Shown here: piece after piece, positions 9,552 to 17,730 of the stretch | Position numbering within the stretch: the first letter of the stretch is position 1 | Layout: each line of letters opens with the position of its first letter | Source of the DNA: CAZIHO01 sp964538875 | GTDB lineage: Bacteria > Pseudomonadota > Gammaproteobacteria > Chromatiales > Chromatiaceae | Reading direction: 5' to 3' | Assembly: GCA_964538875.1 (NCBI GenBank) | Contig: CAZIHO010000001.1 | Location: forward strand, 1 to 64,000 | DNA: 64,000 nt | Made by a program: the position numbers and the translations under genes | The notes under the pieces: generated by a model | The model's input: the letters and a program-made list of their open reading frames with translations, nothing else | Databases searched by the model: none | Told to the model about the DNA's origin: nothing

Positions 9552-10316
9552 ATGGAGCTTTGGGATACCCACTGTCATCTGGACGTGCCCCGGTTCGACC
9601 CGGACCGGGACCAGGTATTGGACGCCGCCCGCCGGGCCGGTCTGGTCGGCATCCTGGTGCCGGGCATCGGGCGGGCCGGCTGGGATTTTCTTCTGCGCCT
9701 GTGCGCCGGCCAGCCGGACCTGTATCCGGCCCTGGGTCTGCATCCCCTCTATTTGGACCAGCACCGGGACCAGGACCTGGATGTGTTGGCGGCGCTAATC
9801 CCGGCGGCGGCACCGTTGGCCATCGGTGAAATCGGCCTGGATTTCGCCATGCCCGGCTTGGATCCCCGGCGCCAGCAGGAGTTATTCGAGGCCCAGTTGC
9901 GGTTAGCCCTGGAATTCGATCTGCCGGTGCTGTTGCACGTGCGCAAGGCCCACGATCAGGTACTGGCAACGCTCAAGCGCTTTCGGGTGCGGGGCGGCAT
10001 CGCCCACGCCTTCAACGGCAGTCTCCAGCAGGGCATGGACTATCTCCGGCTGGGGTTCTGCCTGGGTTTCGGCGGCATGCTCACCTTTGAACGCTCCCGC
10101 CGCCTGCGGGGCCTGGCCCGGGACCTGCCCCCGGAAGCCCTGGTGCTGGAAACTGACGCCCCGGATTTAACCGTCGCCGCCCACCGCTGGGAGCGCAACA
10201 GTCCCGCCTATTTGCCGGATTGCCTATGGGCGCTGGCCCAGGCCCGGGACCAGGACCCGGAGCAGATCGCCGCCCTGACCAGCGGCAACGCACGCCGGGT
10301 GCTGGGCCTGGCATGA
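9552..10316 (+). CDS. TatD-family metal-dependent hydrolase (DNase)
   Basis: This 254-aa TIM-barrel hydrolase belongs to the TatD/YcfH family of metal-dependent nucleases. It begins with the metal-binding THCHLD, has IGEIGLDF carrying a ligand Glu, VLLHVRKAHDQ, IAHAFNGS and LETDAPDL with the catalytic Asp. The ATG at 9552 is chosen because GGGGA precedes it and the protein then begins at the conserved DTHCHLD; the open frame extends further upstream without homology. Its stop overlaps the hypF start by the ATGA motif, so the two are translationally coupled. Confidence 0.9.
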   Translation: MELWDTHCHLDVPRFDPDRDQVLDAARRAGLVGILVPGIGRAGWDFLLRLCAGQPDLYPALGLHPLYLDQHRDQDLDVLAALIPAAAPLAIGEIGLDFAMPGLDPRRQQELFEAQLRLALEFDLPVLLHVRKAHDQVLATLKRFRVRGGIAHAFNGSLQQGMDYLRLGFCLGFGGMLTFERSRRLRGLARDLPPEALVLETDAPDLTVAAHRWERNSPAYLPDCLWALAQARDQDPEQIAALTSGNARRVLGLA

Positions 10317-12557
10317 GGGACCAGGATGCGCCCCGGGGTTGGCTGATCCGGGCGCGGGGGCTGGTGCAGGGCGTGGGGTTTCGCCCGACGGTCTGGCGGC
10401 TGGCCAAGGACGGGGGCTTGGCGGGGGACGTGTGCAATGACGGCGCCGGGGTGCTGATCCACCTGTGGGGACCGGTGGAAGAACTGGAGCGCTTTCGGCA
10501 CCGCTTGTACGTCGAATGTCCGCCCCTGGCCCGCATCGATTCCCTGGAGGTCAGTCCCTGGGAGCCCGCCGGGCCGGCCGGGGAATTTCGCATCCTCGCC
10601 AGTGGTGCCGGCGCGGTTCAAACCGGCGTGGTGGCGGACGCGGCAACCTGCGCCGCCTGCCTGGCGGAGATTCGGGACCCAACCGCCCGGCGCTATCGCT
10701 ATCCCTTCACCAATTGCACCCATTGCGGTCCCCGGCTCAGCATCATTAGCGGCATTCCCTATGACCGGGCCAATACCAGCATGGCGGGCTTCCCTCTGTG
10801 CCCGGACTGCGCGGCGGAATACGNNNNNNNNNNNNNNNNNNNNNNNNNNNNNNNNNNNNNNNNNNNNNNNNNNNNNNNNNNNNNNNNNNNNNNNNNNNNN
10901 NNNNNNNNNNNNNNNNNNNNNNNCGGTGGCGGAACTGCGGCGACGCAAGCGGCGCCAAGCCAAGCCCTTCGCCCTCATGGCCCGGGATCCGGATGTGATC
11001 CGCCGCTACGCTGTCCTAGACTCGGACGATGAGGCCCTGCTTCGGAGTCCGGCGGCGCCGATTCTGTTGTTGCCCCTGGGCGGCGGCGGCCGGGTCGCCG
11101 GTCAGGTGGCGCCGGGTCAGGACCGGCTCGGCTTCATGTTGCCCTACAGTCCCCTGCACCACCTATTGCTGGCTGACTGGGTGCGGCCCCTGGTGATGAC
11201 CAGTGGCAATCTGAGCGAGGAACCCCAGTGCATCGACAATGCCGATGCCGCCGCACGCCTAGGGGACATCGCTGATTATTTCCTGCTGCACAACCGGCCG
11301 ATCCTGAACCGGTTGGACGACTCGGTGCTGTGTCGCATGGCGGGTGCGCCTAGGTTCCTACGCCGCGCCCGGGGCCAGGCGCCGGCGCCCCTGCCGTTGC
11401 CACCCGGATTTGGGGACGCGCCGCCGATCCTGGCCCTGGGAGGGGAACTCAAGACCAGTATATGCCTGCTCCAGGACGGCCAGGCGATTATGTCCCAGCA
11501 CCTGGGCGATCTGGAGGATGCCCGCACCGCCGCCGAGTATGAACGCACCCTGGGACTGTATCTGGAGCTGTTCCAGCACCGGCCTCGATGTCTGGTCACG
11601 GATCTGCATCCGGATTACCGCTCCACCCGGCTGGGCCGGGAACTGGGGCGGCGGGACGGGGTGCCGGTGCAGGCAGTGCAGCATCATTTCGCCCATGTGG
11701 CGGCGGTGCTGGGTGACAACGACTGGCCCCTGGACGGCCCCCCGGTGTTGGGTATCGCCCTGGATGGCCTCGGCTACGGCGCCGACGGCAGCCTATGGGG
11801 CGGCGAATTCCTCCAGGTCCATTACCGGGGTTTCCGGCGGCTCGGCCATTTACGGCCGGTGGCCATGCCCGGCGCCAGCCAGGCGATTCGACAACCCTGG
11901 CGCAACTGTTTCGCCCAACTGGACGCCGCGTTCGGCTGGGATACCTATCGGCGCGCCTATCCGGATCTGCCCCTGACCCGTTTTCTGGAATCCAAGCCTC
12001 TGGACCTGCTATCCGCCATGGTCGGCCGGGGCATCAACTCACCCCTGGCCAGTTCCTGTGGACGCCTGTTCGATGCGGTGGCGGCGGCCCTGGATCTGAG
12101 CCGGGAAGGGGTCAGTTACGAGGGCCAAGCGGCCATCGAGTTGGAGGTGCTGGCTAGGGGCGCCATGGCGGACGCGGGCGCCGGGTATCCGTTGGGGATG
12201 GTTCCCACCGGGAGTGGATGGCTGCTGGACCCGGCTTCCCTCTGGCCGCCCCTGTTGGCTGACTTGGCGCGGGACCTGCGTCCCGCCCTGGTCGCCGCCC
12301 GCTTCTTGACCGGCTTGATCCGCTCCCTGGCGGACCTGGGCGCCCTGTTGGCGGAGTCCCAAGGACTGGGGACGGTCGCCCTGTCCGGCGGCGTGACCCA
12401 AAATCAAATCCTGTTGGAAGGCTTGACCGGGCAACTGGCGGGACGGGGACTGAAGGTGCTGCTGCACCGGCGGGTGCCGGCCAATGACGGCGGCCTCGCC
12501 TTAGGGCAAGCCCTCATCGTCGCGGCCGGCTGGGATGGACGGACCGGCGGCGGCTGA
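10313..12557 (+). CDS. hypF: Carbamoyltransferase HypF, interrupted by an assembly gap
   Basis: HypF makes the thiocarboxamide on HypE that becomes the cyanide ligands of [NiFe]-hydrogenase. The acylphosphatase domain (GLVQGVGFRPTVWRLA) and the first zinc-finger region (CAACLAEI, NCTHCGPR) are read before the gap. The YrdC-like domain and the Kae1-like domain (VQHHFAHVAAVLG, VALSGGVTQNQIL) are read after it. The frames on the two sides differ by the 100-N length, so true missing DNA must be a multiple of 3. Comparison with the family suggests about 69 residues, near 207 bp. No other hyp or hydrogenase gene is in the window. This is an assembly break, not a pseudogene. Confidence 0.9.
10824..10923. 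other. Assembly gap (100 N) inside hypF
   Basis: A run of 100 N. The flanks share no visible overlap, unlike the other two gaps here, and the protein lacks the second zinc-finger segment and start of the YrdC domain. It is therefore a real gap with a placeholder length. Confidence 0.95.
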
Positions 12558-12656
12558 ACAGCAACCCCAGCCAGTCCTAACTACTGGACTGGCCAACCCT
12601 CGGTGCGCTGGGATCTCCCTCGGTCCTGGCGCCAGGCGGGCCAGGGGTGGGGCAGA
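12558..12656. terminator. Hairpin between convergent hypF and RRM gene
   Basis: A perfect 8-bp inverted repeat, GCCAGTCC and GGACTGGC, spans 12570-12593 with an 8-nt loop, 13 nt after the hypF stop. A 12-nt palindrome CCTGGCGCCAGG follows at 12625-12636. Neither is followed by a T tract, so intrinsic termination is uncertain. Confidence 0.4.
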
Positions 12657-12914
12657 TTAAAATCGCTTTTGGGGGCGGGGCGTCGCCTTGTCGATCCGTA
12701 ATGGACGGCCTCCCACGGGCTGGCCGTTCAACTGCTCCATGGCCTGTTCCGCTTCGGATTCGTTGGGCATTTCCACAAATCCAAAACCTTTCGAGCGGCC
12801 GGTTTCCCGGTCATAAACGATGTTGACCGACGCCACCTCGCCGAATTCCTCGAACGGGTTGCGAAGTTCATCCTCAGACATGCGATAGGGCAAATTACCG
12901 ACGTAGAGCTTCAT
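12657..12914 (-). CDS. RRM-type RNA-binding protein
   Basis: This 85-aa protein is a single RNA recognition motif with almost nothing else. RNP2 is LYVGNL at residues 3-8 and RNP1 is KGFGFVEM at about 43-50. A short basic tail ends PRPQKRF. Such solitary RRM proteins in bacteria are often cold-induced and bind RNA, but the targets are unknown. An upstream spacer of about 350 nt may provide a long 5' leader. Confidence 0.92.
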   Translation of the reverse strand: MKLYVGNLPYRMSEDELRNPFEEFGEVASVNIVYDRETGRSKGFGFVEMPNESEAEQAMEQLNGQPVGGRPLRIDKATPRPQKRF

Positions 12915-13265
12915 CGAGCGGAATACTCATGAACAGATGCCATGGAGGATGGGCCCGGGACTGTCGCTGATCCATGGCACCCGATCAGGCGTCACCGGCG
13001 GGTCTCATGCCCGCGCCAAAATTCTATGTCAGGCGGCAAGTTCCCGCGACAACTATTTTCCGGTGACTTATTGATCTTCATCGCCTGTGGGGCTGGATTT
13101 TGTTGCCCTAGCGGGCGGAAGCGCCTTGTACCCGGCGCCCTTGACAGGTTGCCGCTGGCCCGGAAACAGGACTGGGTTCGGGACTGGGGGAGGGGGCAGG
13201 CTGTTCGGGTTGGCGTGGCACTTCCCTGTGCCGGGGTGGCGCCCATCAAGCGGGCGCTAGCCGTC
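12915..13265. other. Intergenic region upstream of the RRM gene
   Basis: This 351-bp stretch lies between the RRM gene start and the end of the DUF945-like gene, both on the minus strand. It probably holds the RRM promoter and a long leader. A weak -10-like TAGAAT appears on the minus strand near 13023-13028, without a well-spaced -35. A short open frame at 12992-13249 has no protein-like composition and is not called. Confidence 0.3.
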
Positions 13266-14723
13266 CTAGCGCTTGCCAGTGCCGGGAAATGGCTTGCCGT
13301 TTACGGTCAAGTTGCCTTTTTCCAGTTTCATTTCGCTATACAGGTTCTTGTCCTGACGCCGCGCCCAGCCATCACCCACCGCTTGGTTGATCATGTCGCG
13401 GGCGGTGGTGGCGATCAGGGCCATGCTGGCCTGGGTATCGCCCGGGTTGTCACCCGCTTCTTCCTCGTCGCCGCTCAGGGCCATCTGTTGGCCCAAGTAA
13501 TGTTCCATAGCGGTACGGGCCAACTCTTCGGGAATGGTCAACTTGGCCTGGCCCCGCACCTGGGTCAGGAGCCCCAATGCGCCCAGAGCCAGTTGGGAAG
13601 GCTCCGTCTTGGGCAGGGACAGGTTCAATTCCCCGGTGATCTTGGAATTGTCGAAACGGAGGTTCATGGGGGAAATGCTGATGGATGGCCCATGCTTGAG
13701 GGATTCGCTGAACAATTGCTGGACGCTGGGCATCAAGGCGGCAAAGTCTGGTTCGCCAGTGCCCGACGCCTGGAGCGCGCCGGCGGCGTCCGACAGTTGC
13801 TTGAGGGCAACCAAGTCCAGTCCCTTGAGGGAAAAACCGACTTCTCCGCCGGCACGGTGGCTGGGCCCGCCGGCCTCGGTCAGGTCAAGGCCGTCCAGCC
13901 GGTAATTGATCCGCAGGCCGAAGGCGCCGTCCTCGCCGCTGGTGTCCGCCGAAGCGCCTAGTCCCACCATCTTGAATTCGCCAACGTCCATCTTGGCTTG
14001 CAGTTCCTTGAGCAGGAAATTGGTCCGGCCGAAATAGAGACCCGAGACGTGCCGTTTGAAATCGACGTCGGCGCTCAGTCCCTTTAATCCCAGGTTGGCG
14101 GCCAGGGCCTTGGCGGTCAGATCTACCTGTTCCAGGGTCAGGCTGCCGTTGGCATCGACCCGGTTGGGTCCCACCTTGCCTTGGCCGGCCAGGGCACTCC
14201 AGCGCAGGGACCAGTCGCCGCTGGGATCCTGGTATTCATAGGCGTCCGCCTTCATCAGCCAATCAGCGCTCTTGTCGAAGGCCACCCGCAACTCGACGCC
14301 GACCGGGGGGTAAGCCGCCAGGGATTGGTTGATGCTATCCGGAAGGGTGACGCCGGTGGCGGCCAGCCATTCGCTGATCCGGGTATCGACCCGCACGATG
14401 GCCAGGGCGGTCTGAAAATTGCCGGACAACAGCGCCGGCACCGGGCCGTGGGAAACCCGGATACTGCTGGCCAAGGTCACTGGCTGGCCAGCAGCGTCGT
14501 GTAAATCGCTGGGTAACTTGAATTCGATCCGGCCCTGGGACGCCAGCCAACCGCGACGATAGTCCACCAGGCGAATGTCGCCGCTGGGGCTAGATGCCTT
14601 TATTTCTTGGTTGGCAATTTCTAGACGGGCGCGCAGGTCTTGCTCGGCGCGGCTGCCCACGTAGTAGGGGACCGCCAGGGCGACGGCGGATAAGAGTAGA
14701 ATCAGGAAGGCGATCCGTTTCAT
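13266..14723 (-). CDS. DUF945 (YdgA-like) exported protein
   Basis: This 485-aa protein resembles the YdgA/DUF945 family of periplasm-facing proteins, whose role is not settled. An N-terminal signal anchor (MKRIAFLILLLSAVALAVPYY) is followed by an Ala/Leu-rich region of repeating beta-strand character. Conserved-looking elements include a DYRRGWLASQGRIEF segment near residue 55 and repeated L-D-L strands. The start at 14723 is chosen because GGAG precedes it at good spacing and the signal anchor then begins the protein; the open frame extends 27 codons further. No operon partner is evident; the next gene upstream begins about 120 nt away. Confidence 0.7.
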   Translation of the reverse strand: MKRIAFLILLLSAVALAVPYYVGSRAEQDLRARLEIANQEIKASSPSGDIRLVDYRRGWLASQGRIEFKLPSDLHDAAGQPVTLASSIRVSHGPVPALLSGNFQTALAIVRVDTRISEWLAATGVTLPDSINQSLAAYPPVGVELRVAFDKSADWLMKADAYEYQDPSGDWSLRWSALAGQGKVGPNRVDANGSLTLEQVDLTAKALAANLGLKGLSADVDFKRHVSGLYFGRTNFLLKELQAKMDVGEFKMVGLGASADTSGEDGAFGLRINYRLDGLDLTEAGGPSHRAGGEVGFSLKGLDLVALKQLSDAAGALQASGTGEPDFAALMPSVQQLFSESLKHGPSISISPMNLRFDNSKITGELNLSLPKTEPSQLALGALGLLTQVRGQAKLTIPEELARTAMEHYLGQQMALSGDEEEAGDNPGDTQASMALIATTARDMINQAVGDGWARRQDKNLYSEMKLEKGNLTVNGKPFPGTGKR

Positions 14724-14843
14724 GCAAGGCTCCGGTAGGCGAGGAAGGGGGTCAGCGCTAGAAGGGGCTGGGAAACCAAGGATCCCGGCAGTATCCGTGG
14801 CCAATCCGTGGCCGTCAAGCCAACCGGCGGGGTTGGCGTGGGG

Positions 14844-15311
14844 TTATTCCAACCAGCCGATTTGGCGTACATGACGAACTTGGCCATCTAGGAGCCAGAG
14901 TTCCCCGGTCTGGACCGCCGTCCGTGGGTGCTCTCTGGGGAAGCCGGGTAGGGTTTGAAAGTCGTAGATCCAGCGGCTGTCGTACCAATCCTCGCCGGAA
15001 TCCGGGGCTTGGCGCCGGTCTGGAGGACCCAGGCGTCCCAACACCTGGTCCTGGGTGAATCCCATGCGGATTTGGTCGAAGGCGGCCAGTTGCTCCTGGT
15101 AGCTCCGGCCGGCCATGGCCGGCCCGCTGGTCTGGGTGGCCGCTGCCCCGGCGCAGGTCACCGATCCTGGGCTCCAGGTCCAAGCTGCCAACAACCCCAT
15201 CACCAGCAACTGACCCAAGCCGGCCCCCGGCCGGGCCCGGCGAGTGGCTGATCTGGGTTCGCCCAGGGCCGCCGGCCATCCGGAGCGCCATCGCCGGGCC
15301 GGGGGTGGCAT
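14844..15311 (-). CDS. Exported BamE/SmpA-like small protein
   Basis: This 155-aa protein has a basic N-terminus, a hydrophobic segment (about residues 34-48), then a compact domain. The pattern IRMGFTQDQVLGRLGPPD, then WIYDF and GELWLLDGQVRHV, resembles the BamE/OmlA fold of outer-membrane assembly lipoproteins. No lipobox Cys is clearly placed, so it may be periplasmic or membrane-anchored. The ATG shares one base with the yciA stop, which indicates translational coupling. The fold assignment is an inference from the pattern only. Confidence 0.6.
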   Translation of the reverse strand: MPPPARRWRSGWPAALGEPRSATRRARPGAGLGQLLVMGLLAAWTWSPGSVTCAGAAATQTSGPAMAGRSYQEQLAAFDQIRMGFTQDQVLGRLGPPDRRQAPDSGEDWYDSRWIYDFQTLPGFPREHPRTAVQTGELWLLDGQVRHVRQIGWLE

Positions 15312-15733
15312 CAACAGGGCGCCTTACCGGAATCCCGCACCGGGCGCGGCCGGCAATGTTCGTCCATAGCCACATAGGTGAGGGTGGCGGTGGCGACCGC
15401 GTGCAGTTGGTTGAGGTCCCGGTCTCGTTCCGCGAAGGCTTCTACCCGGACCCGGATCGAGGTACGCCCCACCTGTTCCACCCAGCCGTAGACGCTGACC
15501 AGATCCCCCACCGAGACAGGGACGATAAACCGCATGGCGTTGACCGCCACCGTGGCGACCCGGCCTTGGGCGGTGCGAATGGCGATGATGCCACCGGCGA
15601 TGTCCAGTTGCGCCATCATCCAGCCGCCGAAGATGTCTCCGTAGGCGTTGGCGTCCTTGGGCATGGCCATCACACGAATGGCCAGTTGGTGTTCGGCGGC
15701 GTCCTGGGTGTCGAAGGGTGTGGTTTCGGTCAT
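15311..15733 (-). CDS. yciA: Acyl-CoA thioesterase, YciA family
   Basis: This 140-aa hotdog-fold enzyme would hydrolyse acyl-CoA thioesters in the cytoplasm. The family signature DANAYGDIFGGWMMAQLD (near residues 27-44) contains the catalytic Asp on the central helix, and AMRFIVPVSVGDLVSVYGWV and TATLTYVAMD follow. Length fits the family. The downstream exported protein starts on its stop codon, an unusual pairing with no obvious functional link. Confidence 0.88.
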   Translation of the reverse strand: MTETTPFDTQDAAEHQLAIRVMAMPKDANAYGDIFGGWMMAQLDIAGGIIAIRTAQGRVATVAVNAMRFIVPVSVGDLVSVYGWVEQVGRTSIRVRVEAFAERDRDLNQLHAVATATLTYVAMDEHCRPRPVRDSGKAPC

Positions 15734-15835
15734 GGGTATTCCGGGTAAAGGGGGGACTCAGCGGCATGATATTGCAAAATCTGGGCGCGGCCCGCCGCAG
15801 GATCCCCTCCAGGTCCGGCGCGGCGAGCCGGCGCG

Positions 15836-17017
15836 TCACAGGTCGGTCGCGGGCGGTGCCATGGTGGCCCCAGCGAGGGCGGCTGGCGCTGGTCCCGCTT
15901 GGATCAGCCGGTCCAGGATCTGGAACGCCGTCTGGATGCGGTCCGGATCCGTATAAAAATGGGGGGAAAAGCGCACGCCACCCCCCCGGGGGGCGCAGGA
16001 TACGCCCGCCGCCATCAACCCCCGGTACAGCAGGACCGGGTCCTGGCCCGGTACCGCGAAGGTGACGATCCCGGAGCGCCGTTCCGGATCCCGGCTGGAC
16101 AGCAACGTCCAGCCGCGCCGGTCCACCAGTTCCACCACCTGGTCGGTGCGTTCCCGGATCCGGGCCGCCACCTGCTCCATACTCTGTTCCTCCAGCAGGG
16201 ACAGGCTGGCGGCCAGGGCGTGGATGCCGATCAGGTTGGGGCTGCCGCATTCAAAACGCCGTGCGCTAGAGGCGGGACGCCAGTCCTTGGCCTCGAAATC
16301 ACCGGATCGCTCCACCATGTGCCACCCGAACTGGGTGAGCCTGAGCTGATCGCGAATCTCGGCGCGCACGTAGAGAAGAGCCAGCCCTTCCGCGCCCAAC
16401 AGCCATTTATGGCCATCCGCCGCCACGAAATCCGCCTGGGCCTGGCCCAGGTCGAAGGGCAGGGCGCCCAATTGCTGGATGGCGTCCAGGCACAGCAGGA
16501 TGCCCCTGGGCCGGCAAAAGGCCCCCAGGCGCTCCAGATTCAGGCGCAGCCCCCGGGCGTATTGCACGCTGCTGACGCTCATGAGCCGGGTATGGGCATC
16601 GCACAGAGCAATCAAATCGGCTTCCGGGTCCTGGCTGGCGTATAGGTCCAGCCAGCGGGTTTCTACGCCCTGGGCCGCCAGGGCCTCCCAGGGCAGCCGG
16701 TTAGACGGAAATTCCTGGGCGATGCCCACCAGGTTGTCGCCACGACGCCAAGATAGACCCTGAGCCACCAAGGACAGGGCCTCGGAGGTGTTCTTGACCA
16801 GCGCGATGTCGTCGGGTCCGGGGGCTTGGATGAGCCGCGCCAACGCCTCCCGCAAGCGATCTTCAGTGGCCAGCCAGAGCGGATATTGGCTGGGTCCAGG
16901 AGCCAAATTCTCCTGGGCGAAGGCAGTCACCGCCGCCACCGTGCGCCGGGGCCAGGGGGCCACGCCGGCGTGGTTGAGATGGATCAAGCCGGCTGGATGG
17001 GGGAATTCTTTGTGCAT
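15836..17017 (-). CDS. Class V aminotransferase, PLP-dependent
   Basis: This 393-aa fold-type I PLP enzyme belongs to the cysteine desulfurase/kynureninase-like class V group. The PLP-binding Lys is in AADGHKWLLGAEG (about residue 207). LCLDAIQQLG supplies the Asp that contacts the pyridine nitrogen, and FECGSPNLIGI the phosphate-cup region. There is no Cys in a desulfurase-type active loop that I can identify, so substrate is open. The ATG at 17017 is chosen because the family domain (LIHLNHAGVAP) starts shortly after; the Shine-Dalgarno is weak, and the frame is open for 28 more codons. Confidence 0.78.
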   Translation of the reverse strand: MHKEFPHPAGLIHLNHAGVAPWPRRTVAAVTAFAQENLAPGPSQYPLWLATEDRLREALARLIQAPGPDDIALVKNTSEALSLVAQGLSWRRGDNLVGIAQEFPSNRLPWEALAAQGVETRWLDLYASQDPEADLIALCDAHTRLMSVSSVQYARGLRLNLERLGAFCRPRGILLCLDAIQQLGALPFDLGQAQADFVAADGHKWLLGAEGLALLYVRAEIRDQLRLTQFGWHMVERSGDFEAKDWRPASSARRFECGSPNLIGIHALAASLSLLEEQSMEQVAARIRERTDQVVELVDRRGWTLLSSRDPERRSGIVTFAVPGQDPVLLYRGLMAAGVSCAPRGGGVRFSPHFYTDPDRIQTAFQILDRLIQAGPAPAALAGATMAPPATDL

Positions 17018-17140
17018 GGCCGGGGACTCTGAACTCAGGGGGTAAGAAGGGGTCACAGCCAAGGGTGTCGATCGGCTGCCGACCGGGGTTGTCTGGTACA
17101 TCCATCGGTTTTGCCGATTGATGGTTTAGGCGCTACCGAT

Positions 17141-17169
17141 TCGACAGTCCAAGGACGCACCTCTATAGT
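17141..17169 (+). promoter_or_regulatory. Sigma-70-like promoter of the rubrerythrin operon
   Basis: TCGACA (17141-17146) matches the -35 consensus at 5 of 6 bases and TATAGT (17164-17169) matches the -10 at 5 of 6, with a 17-bp spacer. Transcription would start near 17176, about 60 nt before the rubrerythrin ATG. Confidence 0.65.
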
Positions 17170-17175
17170 TCCAGT

Positions 17176-17197
17176 CCGTATCCTATTTGAGATACGG
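17176..17197. promoter_or_regulatory. Dyad operator candidate at the rubrerythrin transcription start
   Basis: A perfect 7-bp inverted repeat, CCGTATC and GATACGG, with an 8-bp AT-rich centre begins at the predicted +1 base. A protein bound here would block promoter escape, so a repressor site is the natural reading. I do not recognise the regulator. Confidence 0.5.
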
Positions 17198-17236
17198 TGA
17201 GTTTGCTTCAACGCCCCTGATATGAGGAGGTTCGAT

Positions 17237-17653
17237 ATGAACTTGAAAGGCAGTAAGACCGAGCAGCACCTGAAGGACGCCTTCGCCGGCGAATCCCAAG
17301 CCAACCGTCGCTACCTATATTTCGCCTCCAAGGCGGACGTGGAAGGCTACAACGACGTGGCGGCGGTATTCCGCTCCACCGCCGAGGGCGAGACTGGCCA
17401 TGCCCACGGTCATCTGGAGTACCTGGAAGTGGTCGGCGATCCCGCCACTGGCCTGCCCATCGGTCCCACCGCCGACAACCTGAAGGCGTCCATCGCTGGT
17501 GAAACCCACGAATACACCGATATGTATCCGGGCATGGCCAAGGATGCCCGCGACGAGGGCTTTGACGAAATCGCCGATTGGTTTGAAACCCTGGCCAAGG
17601 CGGAGCGTTCCCACGCCAACCGCTTCCAAAAGGCTTTGAACAACCTCGAATAG
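17237..17653 (+). CDS. Rubrerythrin, short form without rubredoxin domain
   Basis: This 138-aa four-helix protein is a diiron peroxide-scavenging rubrerythrin domain. Metal-ligand motifs are in the first helix pair (AFAGESQANRRY, about residues 15-26, and GETGHAHGH near 52-60) and the second pair (AGETHEY near 88-94, and ERSHANRF). The C-terminal rubredoxin-like Cys domain of classical rubrerythrins is absent, as in sulerythrin-type proteins. The start at 17237 follows an ideal GAGGAGG. It is the first gene of an operon with an Fe-S protein and DUF3501, a combination found in many proteobacteria, which suggests electrons come from the Fe-S partner. Confidence 0.92.
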   Translation: MNLKGSKTEQHLKDAFAGESQANRRYLYFASKADVEGYNDVAAVFRSTAEGETGHAHGHLEYLEVVGDPATGLPIGPTADNLKASIAGETHEYTDMYPGMAKDARDEGFDEIADWFETLAKAERSHANRFQKALNNLE

Positions 17654-17730
17654 GATTGCCTCCTGGGATTGGCCCGCGAGGGCCGTCCCGCTTGGGCCGG
17701 TTTAGGAACTCGACATTCCGGAGGTACGCG

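Noticed and set aside
10313..12557. hypF as a frameshifted pseudogene
   Set aside because: The frame change equals the arbitrary N length and both halves keep all motifs; an assembly gap explains it.
12992..13249. Open frame upstream of the RRM gene
   Set aside because: Composition is unlike a protein, there is no ribosome binding site, and it lies in a probable leader region.
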